Source of the DNA: Halichondria panicea
Lineage: Eukaryota; Porifera; Demospongiae; Suberitida; Halichondriidae
Length of the DNA: 64,000 bases
Assembly (NCBI RefSeq): GCF_963675165.1
Contig: NC_087377.1
Location: 16,906,518-16,970,517 of the forward strand
Direction of reading: 5' to 3'
Shown here: one piece after another, positions 51,458 to 63,985 of the stretch
How the letters are laid out: every line of letters starts with the position of its first letter
Numbering within the stretch: position 1 is the first letter of the stretch
The notes under the pieces: model-generated
Seen by the model: only the letters and a program-made list of their open reading frames with translations
What the model was told of the DNA's origin: nothing
Database searches by the model: none
Program-made: the position numbers and the translations under genes

Positions 51458-51856
51458 CAGTTGATTTCTTTTGTATAAGCGATTAATTAGTTATTGTAAT
51501 ATGTTGTGCATTGTTAACAATCTTTTTGAAAAAAGTTTTCTAATTAAGTTCACATATTTCGTTTATTTCTGTTGATTTCTTCTGTATAAGTGCTAATTAC
51601 CGTATAGCGCGAAATTTTTAAAGCATTTATATTTTGTGGATAGGCCTCTTTTCGTTGCACAATGTTCGCGGAATGACTGCTTACCGGAAGCCACGCCTTA
51701 AATATTTGCACGTTATAAGCAGGTAAGAGAAAATTAAGTTGCAACAGAATTTTATCGCATATAATTATAGTTATTATGATGACATGAAGTGGTACATACA
51801 TAATTACATTGCCAGAAAATAGTACAAAAACAGACAAAATAATATTTAACAGTCTC

Positions 51857-52830
51857 ATAACAAGTTCAAGTCCTTGGTTGGGGTCTTGTCCGAGGGTAGG
51901 GTGGACGCCTTCTCCCAGAATACAAAGTCTATCTCCTCTTCCGAGTCAGACAGTGAGGGGTGGGGCTCGGGAACTGAGGGGTTAAAGAGTCACATGATCA
52001 TAGTCACACTGAGTGGCCAGTTTACGTGAGGCCCCTCTCTTTCTTAGCAGCATAGTAGGCTTATCTTTTCCGGCCCCCAGTTATCCTAATGGAACTGAGG
52101 GGTTAAAGAGTCACACGGTCATAGTCACACTAAGTGGCCTTCTTAGCAGCATAGTACGCCTAAAGGTGTGTGTGTGTGTGTGTGGGGGGGGGGGGGTCGT
52201 ACATGATTGTACATTGCACACCTCAAATAGGACACACTATAGCTGACCTTGAATGACTTTAAGGGACTCTACAAAGTATGACACAAATGCATTTTCCAGC
52301 TAATGTACTCTGTACCTCTACCTCCATTCTCAGTGCCTCTTCTTGTCTCCTCAACACTTGGCCGGGCTGAAAAATGGCCGCATAACTGGGGGCCGGAAAA
52401 GATGAGGGGCGGAAAAATCAAACAATAGTACAGAAGACAAATCGATCAGTCAATCTACAATTAGAACTAGAGCACTGAAGTGCTACCCTCGGCAGTGTCC
52501 TGTAGCCAGGATAAACAACACATGGACACATTCAAACTGGTAGTGTGATGAAGGGTCTGGTACACGTACTGTACAATGTCATGTACAAATATTGTGAGCT
52601 AGTGTTCTCAATTGACACACGTTTCCCTGTACACACCTAAACTGCATACATTGAAGCATACCTTGTATACAAGTGCATGTACATACAGACTAGTAAGCAT
52701 GCTAGGTTCCCATTCTTTGTACTGTACATTTAATAGTACACAGTCAACTCATTGCACTGCATAACTACACATTATACACACGTACCTTGTTCTGGATGAA
52801 GGTTCTTCTCAATGCCAGCTAATGGTTAGC
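51857..52830 (-). pseudogene. Antisense exon relics downstream of unit 6
   Basis: This is a near copy of 21716-22676: the tail exon ending DLNLL (51857-51990), a partial second copy, the PGQVLRRQEEALRMEVE exon (52310-52360), a truncated join near 52495, and the GIEKNLHQ(E/P)EQ exon end (52785-52825). The mosaic joints are the same as after unit 4. Confidence 0.4.
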
Positions 52831-53887
52831 TCATGCACAAGCAGTCGATTACCAGGCCAACTTTCTAGGAAGTGCGGCTTGAGATGGAGGCTAGGCTGCA
52901 CATAATTATAATGGGCGTGGTTTATATATAAATGGGCGTGGCTATGTTCACAACAAATTTTATTTTATGCTCACTGTATGTTCAATAAGACACAAATATC
53001 ATGTATAAAAACTATGTATACATAATAATACTGACAATGTAGCTATAGTAAGTGAAGGAGATATTACTAAAAAACACACGTTAAAACTAGAACAGTATAA
53101 ACAGTCCACAATTATAATATACTGTACACTACTGTTGAGAGGATTGGTCCACCGTTTCCATAGACATTGAATCTTGCCCGGGGCTACCAGCACTTGAGTT
53201 GCTTGTGAGCACATTCTGAGCCAGAATGAGAGTGTTGAGCAGACTAGCAGCAGCCGCGGCAGAGAGACCACCACCACCACCACCGCCATTGTTGTTGGCT
53301 TGTGACAGCATGGAGGATTTCGGTACAGGAGTGGACGGAGAAGTGGTCGTGCTCGCAATGGAGGATAGAGTTTGTACGAGTGAGCTTAAGAGTGGTGTGT
53401 TTGGATTAGAGGCTCCAGTCGGCAGCGATGATTGTTGTTGTAGGGATGAGACTCAACTGGGTGTGGGAAGAACAACAACAACTGGTAATTATCGTGTTTA
53501 GGGCATGTACAATGAAGCTGAGCCAATTGGCAAAATGAATGAACCTTGACCTCACACACACACACACACGTACACCTACTGTACAGTCAAGGCATACTTA
53601 ATTATTAAGACGTTACAGCATGGATGAATAGCCTCCACACAACAAATAAGTCATTAGTTTTAGAAGTGGCAGATTTGATGTTAAAGCTTCGTAACTGTAC
53701 TTTGTGGGAAATGCTTCTATTTGATTATGACCACGTACGTACATGTACATCTGTTGTACACTATAACTTTCAGTATGGAATTTGCAGCACCTTCATTGTG
53801 TGTAGCCTTCCTCTGAGCTTCCCTGTTGGCGGCCATATCTCCAGACCTGCAAACCAACCACCATAATAACAACACTCCTCACAGTTA

Positions 53888-54070
53888 CCGTATTACTAGA
53901 ATGTTTACGAGCATAATTATGCGAATTTTTAAACAATAAAATTGCAAAACCTAATTTTGGGTAAATACACACGATCCTTGCCAGAACGCAATAGTTAGAT
54001 CGCAAAGGGTTGCCGATTTGGCTGATTCGCAAAGGTTTTTCACCAACAGCAAAATATTCTAGTAATACGG
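53888..54070. mobile_element. 183-bp TA-flanked MITE (CCGTATTACT ends)
   Basis: Left end CCGTATTACTAGAATGTTT, right end AATATTCTAGTAATACGG; TA precedes the left end and TG follows the right. The second copy at 63626-63831 has TA on both sides. It sits in the intron of the USF-like gene. Confidence 0.8.
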
Positions 54071-54720
54071 TGTGTAGCAAGAATGATGCTTTCCCTAACA
54101 CATACTGTCATACATGTTATGCAGAGGTAGGCAATCACATGAACTGTGTACTCACAACTGCATTTGAACGATGGGGTCGGCCGTGTGATAATCCATAGTT
54201 GATATCCCGCTCATCTTGGGTGCTATAGGTCGACCCATTGCATGCAGTATCTCAGCACTACTGGATGGTGGGATCATCACATACAGAGGACCTCAACGCA
54301 CACAACAACATAGTAAAAACTGACTATTTTTCAACACCACTTCCAAGAAACCTTATTTTATAATTATTTTATATCAAACATTAGCAATAATACTCATGGT
54401 TCTACATGTAATTAGTATGTACAAGCACTTGGATAACTTATCGAGGCCTATAACTTTTGGATTTGGCAAAAAAGCAATCGTCACACTGATAAATTTGGTA
54501 TTCTTTATTCACCATTAATTTTTGGCCAGACTCTGAACCAGATGAGGTGCTCCTAGTGATGAGGAACTGAGATGAGGGGGTGGTCTGTCCACCTTGCTGC
54601 ATCTGGATGAGGGCGTGGCCTATAGCGTTGAGGGTGGATCCATCCTCAGAGGTCATGTCAGAGGGCAAACCATCATCGCTAGTTAGCGTGTGGATCTCCT
54701 GTGTGAGTGGGCAGGAACAA

Positions 54721-54721
<1 letters not shown>

Positions 54722-54760
<39 letters not shown>

Positions 54761-54762
54761 CG
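54722..54762. repeat. TG microsatellite
   Basis: (GT)n of about 20 units next to the USF-like exon; shorter in the copy at 5280-5305. Confidence 0.9.
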
Positions 54763-55688
54763 TTATTTGGGAGGTAGTTACCATCATGCAAATTCTAACC
54801 ATGTAATACAAAAGCGAAAATAGTACAAAAACGAAACGTCTTAGAAGCCAGATACTTTAAAAAAGCGTTTTTAAGCGCTCGCTAGTTTTTAGTTTTTATA
54901 TGTTACTTGGTGTGAAGTGTGTGTGTGTGTGTTACCTGGGTATCATGCACAAGGCCAAAGTTAGGGCCCAAGTTACTGGCCTGTAGCTGCTCCACACTCT
55001 CCCCATCATCACTCTGACTTATCTCTATCTCAAACTGTGAACTGGGTACCACCTCTTCAGTAGCGATAGTAACCGTCTCCACGTCGGTCGGCTCTGTCCC
55101 TACGTGTAGTATCTCTGTATTAAAACAGTTTTTAAGTGTTTGCTTTTATGTTACTTGGTGTAAACTCTGTGTGGGTACATACCTGGGTATCATGCACAAG
55201 ACCAAAGTTAGGGTCCATATTATAACCAACTACACATTATACACAAGTACCGTACTTGTTCAATTTAAGGCGACCCTCCAAATATGCGACACCCTCGATC
55301 TTAGGTAATTTTCTGACCTCTAAAAGTAGTATGTTGCGTCCTAAATAGAGGTCAGACCACAGCCTCGATTCCATGCCGCTAGAAACAATATAATTTTAAG
55401 CATCCTATAATCGAGGATAGTAGAGTCACCTCCAATTAGATACGACCCTCTAAATATGCAACACCAGGAATTTTTCTAAACCTCCAAAAAGAAATGACCT
55501 CTCGTTTTGTAATTTAATATTTATGAATAACTGTACCTTGTTAATGTTCTTGATGAAGGTTCCTCAGTAGTCCCTGTCCATGGACTCATGTCTTCAGCCT
55601 CCACCAATACAGACAAATAGTCTGACCACTTGCTTAGAGCTTCAAAACTGACAGCACAATTTCTCTAGCTCTAGAAGTGAAAGACCAG

Positions 55689-55699
55689 CCACGTGGTTT
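55689..55699 (+). promoter_or_regulatory. Shared E-box upstream of unit 7
   Basis: CCACGTGGTTT about 290 bp before the unit 7 ATG, followed by the same GCACGTGACAGCTATT block as unit 2. Confidence 0.5.
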
Positions 55700-55976
55700 A
55701 GCAATGTTATCGCACGTGACAGCTATTGTTTATTCTGCAGAGAAAGAGGGTGGGTCTCGTTGTAGCTGAGCTAGCTGTTGTCCTGTATTTCTGTATCGTG
55801 CCTGGTATCAAGCTGTGAAGATACTGTAGCTCTGGATTATTATCAGTAAGTGCAGACAGCACTGTTTTATTTTCTGCATATAGATCTACGGTAGTTTTGA
55901 TGATATAATTTGCACACACCAAATATTGATACATAATTACATGACCTTTATATCAATTTCACACTCTACAGAGAAG

Positions 55977-56408
55977 ATGTCTGACTATCTCACAATAGCA
56001 GATCTAGGAGATCTATACATAGCTACGTTTGATGCTCGAATCAAGTGGCGAAACTTCTTGCTTGTTCTTAAAATACCCTCGGATACCATCGATAGCATTG
56101 GGAAAGATTGGAGCAACAATCCTGATGACTGCTATCGTGAGGGTTTGAAAGAATGGCTGAAAGGTGGTGAGAGAAGCTGGGAAGATGTTTTCAAAGCTTT
56201 GTCAAGTCCTATTGTGGGCCACAGTGACATAGCCAGGACCATCGAGAAAGATCATCTACAGTCTACTGATGCAAGCAATCCTACTGATGTGAAGTCAGAG
56301 GGTAAGTACTAGTTCAGCACAGGAATGCATATCTCACACATGATGCATATTTTGTTAGCTAGCTACTATAATATTCACCCGGGTCCCCCTCATAAACACA
56401 CACACACA

Positions 56409-56470
<62 letters not shown>

Positions 56471-59197
56471 GTTTTTACAGTTGACGAAAATCACCAGAAG
56501 ATCAACGATGATTTAACAGTTTTCCTAGACGAGCTACTAGGTAAAGGTGCATTTGGAGCAGTCTTTAAAGGCAGCTACAAGGGCGAGATTTGTGCAGTCA
56601 AACTTCTAATTTATGAAGCTGTAGAAATGCAGACAGGTTTCCCAGTCGGCAAAAGTGAAGAAGCCAGCAAAGCATCTGATCGTGAGTGTGAGTATCTCCA
56701 GTCACTCCAGCACCCAAACGTTGTTCTGTATTTGTCGACTGCCAAGCACCCCAAATCAGGTGATACAATCCTTGTTGTTGAGCTGATGGATTGTAGTCTG
56801 AGATCCTATTTCTCCAGCCTTGATAAAGAGTCCCTCACTAGCGAATGTGAAATTAGCCTCTCCAAAGACATGGCTTGTGGTCTGGCCTACATTCACAGCA
56901 AGCAGATTATCCACCGTGACCTCTGTGGCGATAACGTCTTGCTGAAGCTAACACAGCCAGTGCCTGTCGCAAAAATTTCCGACTTTGGCATGTCACGGCT
57001 ATGTGATTTCTCCGAGCTTAGCCACACCCTCACAGCCATTGATCACCGTAAGGGGTATCTACCTCTCGAGGCTCCTCAAAGGAATTACGATAATAGCGTC
57101 GATGTTTTTTCCCTTGGGGCGATTATGGTACAGATTGTTTGCAAGCTGAAGACGATCAAATCTGTGGAAGATCGATCATTCCATGTTGCCCAGGTCCCTC
57201 ACACACACAGGTTGAGGAAGCTTATCGACAGTTGCTTGCAAGAAGACATGAGGAGGAGACCATCTGCCAGGGACATCTGTGAGTTAATTAAATAATTAAT
57301 GTGTTGTACATTTTACCGCAAATAATTTGTGAGTCAATTGTGTCTTGTACAATTCCAAAATTTTGTTCGGAAAAAGTTCCTTATTGAAGATTTAACTTTT
57401 ACTTTAGATGTTTCACTGACAAACGACTCTGGCACAGTGGAGGCAACAAAGAGGGAGTCCAAGGACACTCAAGTAAATCAACTTTTACATCAAGTATCTG
57501 AGAAAGACACTCATTCACAAGCATCTATCGATCGGCTTCAAGCTGATCAAGTTTGTGGACTAGAAGAAGTGACCACTCCTCAACAAGAACAGTTTGAAGT
57601 TCAACCCAGAGAAATTGATCATCTAGTGAAGTCTCTACAGATACAACCTCGGGAGGACACTCAACCAGATAATTACTTGACTGCAGATGTTGACCTGACA
57701 AGTGGCTCGGACCCAGTGGAGGCAACAAAGAAGGAGTCAAAGGACACTAAACAAGTCAAGAAGGTGGGTGCGTACATGTAGTGTGATAATGAGATTCCCA
57801 CAGCAACAATAGTATTGTACCTTAACATGCATGGATGCTGTCTCATGTGTTAAGCCGTAACTACACATCCGTTTGAGTGTGCCTATAATTATGTACTTCC
57901 TTTAGCGTAAATTGTTGCTTGTTCTTGTTCTGTTGTAGAATTTTCACTAATGATATTCACGTCTGTGTTTTAGATTTCCACCAACGTTCCCCTGTACAGG
58001 CACACCGGGAACAAATTCAGCACAAAGATGCTGAGCTAGTCAGGAGAGACGCCATCATTCAACAGCAGAGACAGGTGAGACAAAATACACCATTATATTA
58101 TTGCAGAGCTATAGTAGAAGCTTTGATCTCTTATAATCGTACTGTACATTCTATTAGACTGGTGGGCGTGGCCTCTTAAGCTAATTAGAGAAAGTGATTT
58201 AGTGTGCATGCAATTATTGCTACAAGTAACACTCGCTTGTTAGTAGACACTATCCTAATTACACTCATTCATTATTCAGGGTCCCCCTCCCAGAGAGTTG
58301 AGACCTCCACTCACTCTGAAATGGAAAAGAGGAAAAGACATGCCAATCAAAATGGGTGACGACGTACAGAGTGTTGTTATCGGTGACACGGTGTATGTTG
58401 GTGGAGGTACTGCAGACAATGATCGTGACTGTACAGTGATGAAGCTCGAGCAAGATCAATGGACCAAACTACCAGAGTACACTGCCTATTGGTTCGCTAT
58501 GACATCACTCGCTAATCGACTAGTGCTGGTGGGAGGAAGTGATCCAAGAAATAGCAAACTCACCAATCAGCTTGCAGTGTTTGAGTCAGGGGAATGGACT
58601 CACCCGTACCCACCAATGAACATTCCTCGTGAATCCTCAACGGCTGTCTCCTTTAACAACCACATCATTGTAGCTGGTGGGCATGATGATAAAAGACGTA
58701 CCTCCTCTGTGGAGGTGATGGACGTGGCATCAAGAAGATGGTACATTGCTCAGTCACTACCTAACCCACGATCAGAACTGAAATCAACTCTCATAGGAAA
58801 CACCCTCTACCTAATAGGAGGGTTCGATCACACTGGGGCAACCAAGACAGTGTACCACGTCGACCTCAATGAACTCATTGCAAAGACCCTTTCCAACCTG
58901 GACACACCCACTCCCTGGCAGACCTTACAGGAAGTACCACTCGAGTTCTCAGCTCCTCTCAGTATTGGGAGGTCACTATTAGCCGTTGGTGGATGGGACG
59001 GAGACAACTCAAGTTCATCGATCTACCTCTACCAGCCTGACACCAGGAGGTGGGTGAAAGTGGGAGACCTGCCTACTGCACGAGAGTGCTGCACATGCTC
59101 AGTACTTCCTAGTGGAGAAGTCATTGTAGCTGGAGGACAGACAGCAATTAATCATTATATTCGAACTGTTGATTTCTTCTCTATAAGTGCTAATTAG
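55977..59197 (+). CDS. Unit 7: Death domain - TKL kinase - long linker - Kelch protein (class I)
   Basis: Exons 55977-56301, 56481-57278, 57408-57763, 58000-58074, 58280-59197, phases consistent, about 823 residues. The Death domain is intact (KWRNFLLVLKIPSDTIDSIG). The kinase keeps GKGAFGAV, AVK, HRDLCGDN and DFG, but the activation segment differs from other class I copies (IDHRKGYLPLEAPQRNYDNS, three residues shorter). The linker exon is 356 bp, against 77 bp in units 1, 2 and 5. It contains two versions of one motif (SGTVEATKRESKDTQ and SDPVEATKKESKDTK) separated by a charged, Gln-rich stretch, so the short linkers look like deletions of this form. The Kelch exon is open with six double glycines and private variable residues. 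Confidence 0.85.
56396..56468. repeat. CA microsatellite in unit 7 intron 1
   Basis: (CA)n with one AGTGA interruption, in the same intron position as in units 1 and 2. Confidence 0.92.
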
Positions 59198-59399
59198 TTA
59201 TTTTGTTAATTGTTTCTCTTTAATTGTGCGATGAGTTTATAACGATATTGATATTCTTTTTATCATGTTGAGAAAATTAAGTTGCAACAGAATTTTATCG
59301 CATATAATTATAGTTATTATGATGACATGAAGTGGTACATACATAATTACATTGCCAGAAAATAGTACAAAAACAAACAAAATAATATTTAACAGTCTC

Positions 59400-60125
59400 A
59401 TAACAAGTTCAGGTCCTTGGTTGGGGTCTTGTCCGAGGGTAGGGTGGACGCCTTCTCCCAGAATCCAAAGTCTATCTCCTCTTCCGAGTCAGACAGTGAG
59501 GGGTGGGGCTCGGGAACTGAAGGGTTAAAGAGTCACATGATCATAGTCACACTAAGTGGCCAGTTTACGTGAGGTCCCTCTCTTTCTTAGCAGCATAGTA
59601 GGCCTAAAGGTGTGTGTGTGTGGGGGGTCGTATGATTGTACATTGCACACCTTCAAATAGAAACCAGAGGACTAGAGCACTGAAGTGTTACCCTCGGCTG
59701 TTGACATAAATAATAAAGATCTATAGAAACCAGAGGAGTGTTATACAATAGTATATATGATCTGGCTAAGCAGCAAGTAACGGGAGCAATAAAATAAAAC
59801 TAGGCTATAGGCTGAAACTTTTGAGAACGAGTTTTAGTAGAATCATAACACTAATAGTATCTTATTGCACTAGATTATAATCTTACTTCAAGATATACAG
59901 TGAAACAGTATAGCTGTACTCTAGAGGTGGCATAGGTCCGCTATGGAGTCCATTAATTAACCTGACTGTATTCTATAATAATCTCTATAGAGTGACTAGA
60001 ATAAGAAAAGCTTCACTACAACTCTACACACTAACTGACGTGACACAACTCACTAGTCGAGCCACTTTGATTTCTTGCTCGTGGACTTAAACAGAGCCGA
60101 GTCAGCACTCATCCTGTGCAACAGA
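59400..60125 (-). pseudogene. Antisense exon relics downstream of unit 7
   Basis: 59400-59530 is the tail exon ending DLNLL. 60054-60120 encodes SADSALFKSTSKKSKWLD then stop in full. The PGQVL exon between them has been deleted (join near 59660). Confidence 0.4.
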
Positions 60126-60305
60126 GAAACATTATTATTAATCATTGTTAGTACAAATACACAGTGTTAGTATGTATTAGCCTTTGATTGCATGAACACT
60201 AATTATCCGCTCATGCAAGCGTGTAATCAGAGACCAATTGCTTGAGCTGCACTGCACCTGTCGAACCTCCTCTGGATACACAGTGTTAGCATGTATTAGC
60301 ATACA

Positions 60306-60515
60306 TTGATAGAGGCGATCAAGAAAGCGAAAAACCTGGCTGCTTCAATTCCCAGTATCAATAGCTTGCCGTTCGAATGTCCTCTGTGCCGAAGAGCGTC
60401 AAGTGTGAAAGAATTTGAAGGTGATTTGATTGAGGCAAATTGCCCAAAGTGTGAGCATAAATTCAGGCCTACAAATGATGACCTTGTGAAGAGTCTGTAC
60501 CTTAGAAATCTTTAA
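60306..60515 (+). CDS. Small zinc-ribbon open frame, possible terminal exon
   Basis: The plus-strand frame reads AIKKAKNLAASIPSINSLPF then ECPLCRR, an acidic stretch, NCPKCEHKF and a short tail to a stop. Two CxxC pairs about 22 residues apart form a zinc ribbon. There is no good ATG; an AG acceptor just before the frame (60311) suggests a 3' exon or a fragment carried in by rearrangement. It lies inside a copy of the antisense relic block, and no neighbour explains it. Confidence 0.35.
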   Translation: MIEAIKKAKNLAASIPSINSLPFECPLCRRASSVKEFEGDLIEANCPKCEHKFRPTNDDLVKSLYLRNL

Positions 60516-60519
60516 TCAG

Positions 60520-61640
60520 ACTGATTTAACTGTCTCTTAGTATAAATTAATAGTCCTGTTTAGTTTTTTTCAAGTGTGTATAATAATTAGTTGTGTAAAT
60601 AGATTATAGACTTTAACTTCCTGTTCTGTTTGTTATTGTATGTGCATGCATTTATAGGTTCTGTTGGTTAGATTAGAAATTAGATTATGCTGTTATTTCC
60701 TGTGGTTAACTTTAGTTTTTGTTATTTTTGTGTAGTTGTTCTTTGTTCCTTTGCGCCTATAATTTATATAGCTATAGAGGGCCTGTTCCAGGTGGCTCTC
60801 TTGTGCCTCTAGCTGCTCCACTGCCTTTTGTCTCGTGCATTTGTTCTCCTTCATTTTATCAGTTATTGGTCAACTGCATAAACTAGCGACGTAACAGACG
60901 ATACACAAATAATTATTATTTTGCAGCAGATTACGGCTTTAAATTTCATGCATGCCTGCAGTAGCTAAAGCTTTAATTAGTGATATTCATGAAGCTAGAA
61001 GTCAGTGGTGGTATAAATACAATTGACACATTGTGAATGTCCTGTAACTGATGAGAAGGAGCACCCCATTTAAGAATTCATAGAGGAATTTGTATGAAAC
61101 AGTTCTATACACTATTATAGACACGCACTTCTATAAATATGTCAGTAATCTCTCTAACGTACTCTTTCGTGTATTAACTGTACTTCTCTCTCTTTATAAA
61201 TCATTATACTATCAGATTAGTATTAGCTTATAGCTATTTTTTGTTGACCTCTGGATGCACAAATTTGTTGATATAAAAAAATATGTATATAGTCTACTGT
61301 TTTCATCATTATGTCAATCCGATCATTATGAGATGGTCCTATAGGACTATATAGTATTGTTATGCATGCATGTGCATGATGCTGTACAAAACATTTTAAC
61401 GAATTATTGTTAGCCCCAACTGCTTGGGTTAGACGCCCACAAGAAGACCCATGTGCTGAGTGCCATTTGTACATGTATAAATGCATGCTTGAGGTTACGT
61501 AGCGCATGAGCATATAGCGAGTGCATCCTCATGCACACATTATTGCTATAGCTATAAAAGTGTGATTTTAGTAGCCTTGATTGGCCATGTTTAAGCGGCC
61601 TTGAATCGAGGCCATGTGTTTGTTATTATGACCGCTTTAC
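60520..61640. other. Unique AT-rich non-coding stretch
   Basis: No gene is seen. Open frames are short and without domains, and no second copy occurs in the window. Confidence 0.5.
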
Positions 61641-61649
61641 AAACACTAC

Positions 61650-62310
61650 AAGATGACCCTTTACCTAATCTGCTCCAATAGTGAGAGCTACTCCTCTTTG
61701 TACTCATTTCTCTCCCTCAGCACACGGGCCACCTCAAGCCTCGACACACGTATGTCCTCCTTATATATATGGCCTCTCACACTCACACTCAACTATAGGG
61801 ACACTACACACAACACATGTACTGGTATACAATATGTACGTACTTACATTATGAATACTAGAATAATCATAAAAGTCAGTTAAAGTGATACCTTTTGTGG
61901 AGAGTGAGAGCTGTTGAGCTTTGGCACTCTCCAGGAACTTGTCAAAGTCCTCCTCGTCCTGAGTCAGTGTTCTGTAGCCAGGATAAACCACACATGGACA
62001 CATTCAAACTGGTGGTGTGATGAAGGGTCTGGTACACGTACTGTACAATGTCATGTACAAATATTATGAGCTAGTGTTCTCAATTGACACACGTTTCCCT
62101 GTACACACCTAAACTGCATACATTAAGCATACCTTGTATACAAGTGCATGTACATACAGACTAGTAAGCACGCTAGGTTCCCATTCTTTGTACTGTACAT
62201 TTAATAGTACACAGTCGACTCATTGCACTGCATAACTACACATTATACACATGCACATACCTTGTTCTTGATAAAGGTTCATCATCAGCACAGTTTCATG
62301 TCCAGTAGCT
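61650..62310 (-). pseudogene. Antisense coiled-coil gene exons (RH2/JIP-like piece)
   Basis: Minus strand, high to low: 62260-62300 exon-end piece related to GIEKNLHQEQ, 61985-61895 (PGYRTLTQDEEDFDKFLESA, LSLSTKG, donor) and 61760-61665 (HKEDIRVSRLEVARVLRERN or close, YKE.YLSLLEQIR). The last resembles the RH2 segment of JIP3/JIP4/RILP proteins. With KSKWLD at 60054 this is the most complete order of these exons in the window. Confidence 0.4.
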
Positions 62311-62418
62311 AATGGTTAGCGCATGCGCAAGCAGTCTACACTACCAGGCCAACTTTCTAGGAAGTGCGGCTTGAGATGGAGGCTAGGCTGCACATAATTA
62401 TAATGGGCGTAGCTATGT

Positions 62419-63985
62419 TCACAACATTTTTTTTCTAAATTTATTATGCTCGGGTTCAATAACACAAATATCATGTATAAAACTATGTATACATAATAAT
62501 ACTGACAATGTAGCTATAGTAAGTGAAGGGGAGATTCTGGCCAGAGGAGAGTTTAGAAGTTGCTGGTTAGGTTGCTTCTGACCAGAGGAGGCAGCTCCAT
62601 CGATTCCGAATTGGATAATCTGTGCTCGAAGAAATGCGTTCTCTTTCTCTAGGACTAGGATTTGGTTCAAAGCTTTGGTTGATTTCTCTGCGATTTTGGC
62701 ACTGGCTGTGAGTTGTTCGTTTTGAAACACGAGCTCTTTCAAGTAGTCCACTGTCTTGTCCAGTACCGTTCCCTTGCTGTACACATACTGCAGTCAGGGA
62801 AACATGACGTGAGGGTGAGACATGTACGTGGAGATAACAAAAAACATGCCTAGTTGCTGCTAAAATATAGCAATTTTATTTTATGTGCAACTAACTACAT
62901 GTGTTATATACGATGGCCTCTGCTGGATTCTATGCTACTACTAACATAACACTGGGCTCTACACTAATGCATGCTTAAAAAAGCTTAGCAATAATATTAA
63001 AAAATTTAGGCTTAAAAAAAACCAAGTTAGTAGTTATTTCGATGGCTTTCAATAGTACTTTAGTATACACATGAACAGACACACACACTCACCCCGACAA
63101 TGGAACCAGTAGTTGCGTCTTTCTTCTGACAAGCAGGCACTATCTCAGAGCCAGTATCTTGATGAGCTAGTTGATCCTGTCCCGACGCCGACGCTCAACT
63201 GGGCGTGGGAAGAACAACAACAACTGGTAATTATCGTGTTTAGGGCATGTACAATGAAGCTGAGCCAATTGGTAAAATGAATGAACCTTGACCTCACACA
63301 CACACACGTACACCTACTGTACAGTCAAGGCATACTTAATTATTAAGACGTTACAGCATGGATAGATAGCCTCCACACAACAAATAAGTCATTAGTTTTA
63401 GAAGTGGCAGATTTGATGTTAAAGCTTCGTAACTGTACTTTGTGGGAAATGCTTCTATTTGATTATGACCACGTAAGTACATGTACATCTGTTGTATACT
63501 CTAACTTTCGATATGGAATATATTTCACCTTCATTGTGTGTAGCCTTTCTCTGAGCTTCCCTGTTGGCGGCCATATCCCCAGACCTGCAAACCAACCACC
63601 ATAATAACAACACTCATCACAGTTACCGTATTACTAAAAATGTTTGCGAGCATTATGCGAATTTTGAGAGGGTTGACCAATTCGCAGCAATAAAATCGCA
63701 AAACCTAAAGTATGACTATAAATACACACGATTATTGCCAGAACGCAATAGTTAGCACAATCGCAAAAGATCAACTTTGCTGCTGATTGGCAAAGGTTTT
63801 TCACCAACAGCAAAGTATTCTAGTAATACGGTATGTAGCAAGAATGATGCTTTCCCTAACATACTGTCATACATGTTATGCAGAGGTAGGCAATCACATG
63901 AACTGTGTACTCACAACTGCATTTGAACGATGGGGTCGGCCGTGTGATAATCCATAGTTGATATCCCGCTCATCTTGGGTGCTAT
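62419..63985 (-). pseudogene. USF-like bHLH-zipper factor, copy with HLH-zipper but broken
   Basis: Minus strand: 63980-63885 (end of the RPIAPKMSG exon), 63590-63520 (MAANREAQRKATHNE), 63190-63105 (VERRRRDRIN, an in-frame TAG, LIKILAL, then a frame change into EIVPACQKKDATTGSIVG), 62785-62535 (TVLDKTVDYLKELVFQNEQL, then a leucine zipper ending LRAQIIQFGID). The basic region, helix-loop-helix and zipper identify a USF/MITF-type factor; USF is favoured by the LRAQ..Q.GI ending. The C-terminal exon of the 53-kb copy is deleted here. Confidence 0.6.
63626..63831. mobile_element. Second copy of the CCGTATTACT MITE
   Basis: 206 bp, TA on both sides, same ends as 53888-54070 and the same place in the duplicated USF-like intron. 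It was therefore copied with the segment; an internal length difference arose later. Confidence 0.8.

Larger units (their letters stand above)
53130..55115 (-). pseudogene. USF-like bHLH-zipper factor, copy lacking the HLH-zipper
   Basis: Minus-strand exons, high to low: 55110-54950 (VETVTIATEEVVPSSQFEIE), 54745-54520 (EIHTLTSDDGLPSDMTSEDG, ALIQMQQGGQTTPSSQFLIT), about 54295-54160 (GPLYVMIPPSSSAEILHAMG, RPIAPKMSG), 53855-53785 (MAANREAQRKATHNE, the start of a bHLH basic region) and 53460-53130 (Ser/Thr/Gln-rich, GGGGGGG, AAAAA, ending SMETVDQSSQQ). USF factors share the VMM.P...L....R.IAP phrase and the R.QR.ATHNE basic start. The exon with VERRRRD and the zipper exon are missing: intron sequence AGAACAACAACAACTGG runs straight into the C-terminal exon near 53468. 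A DNA-binding factor cannot be made from this copy. Confidence 0.6.

Noticed and set aside
53226-53501. Plus-strand frame with a proline run
   Set aside because: It is the antisense of the glycine- and alanine-rich C-terminal exon of the USF-like gene, whose frame continues to a proper stop.
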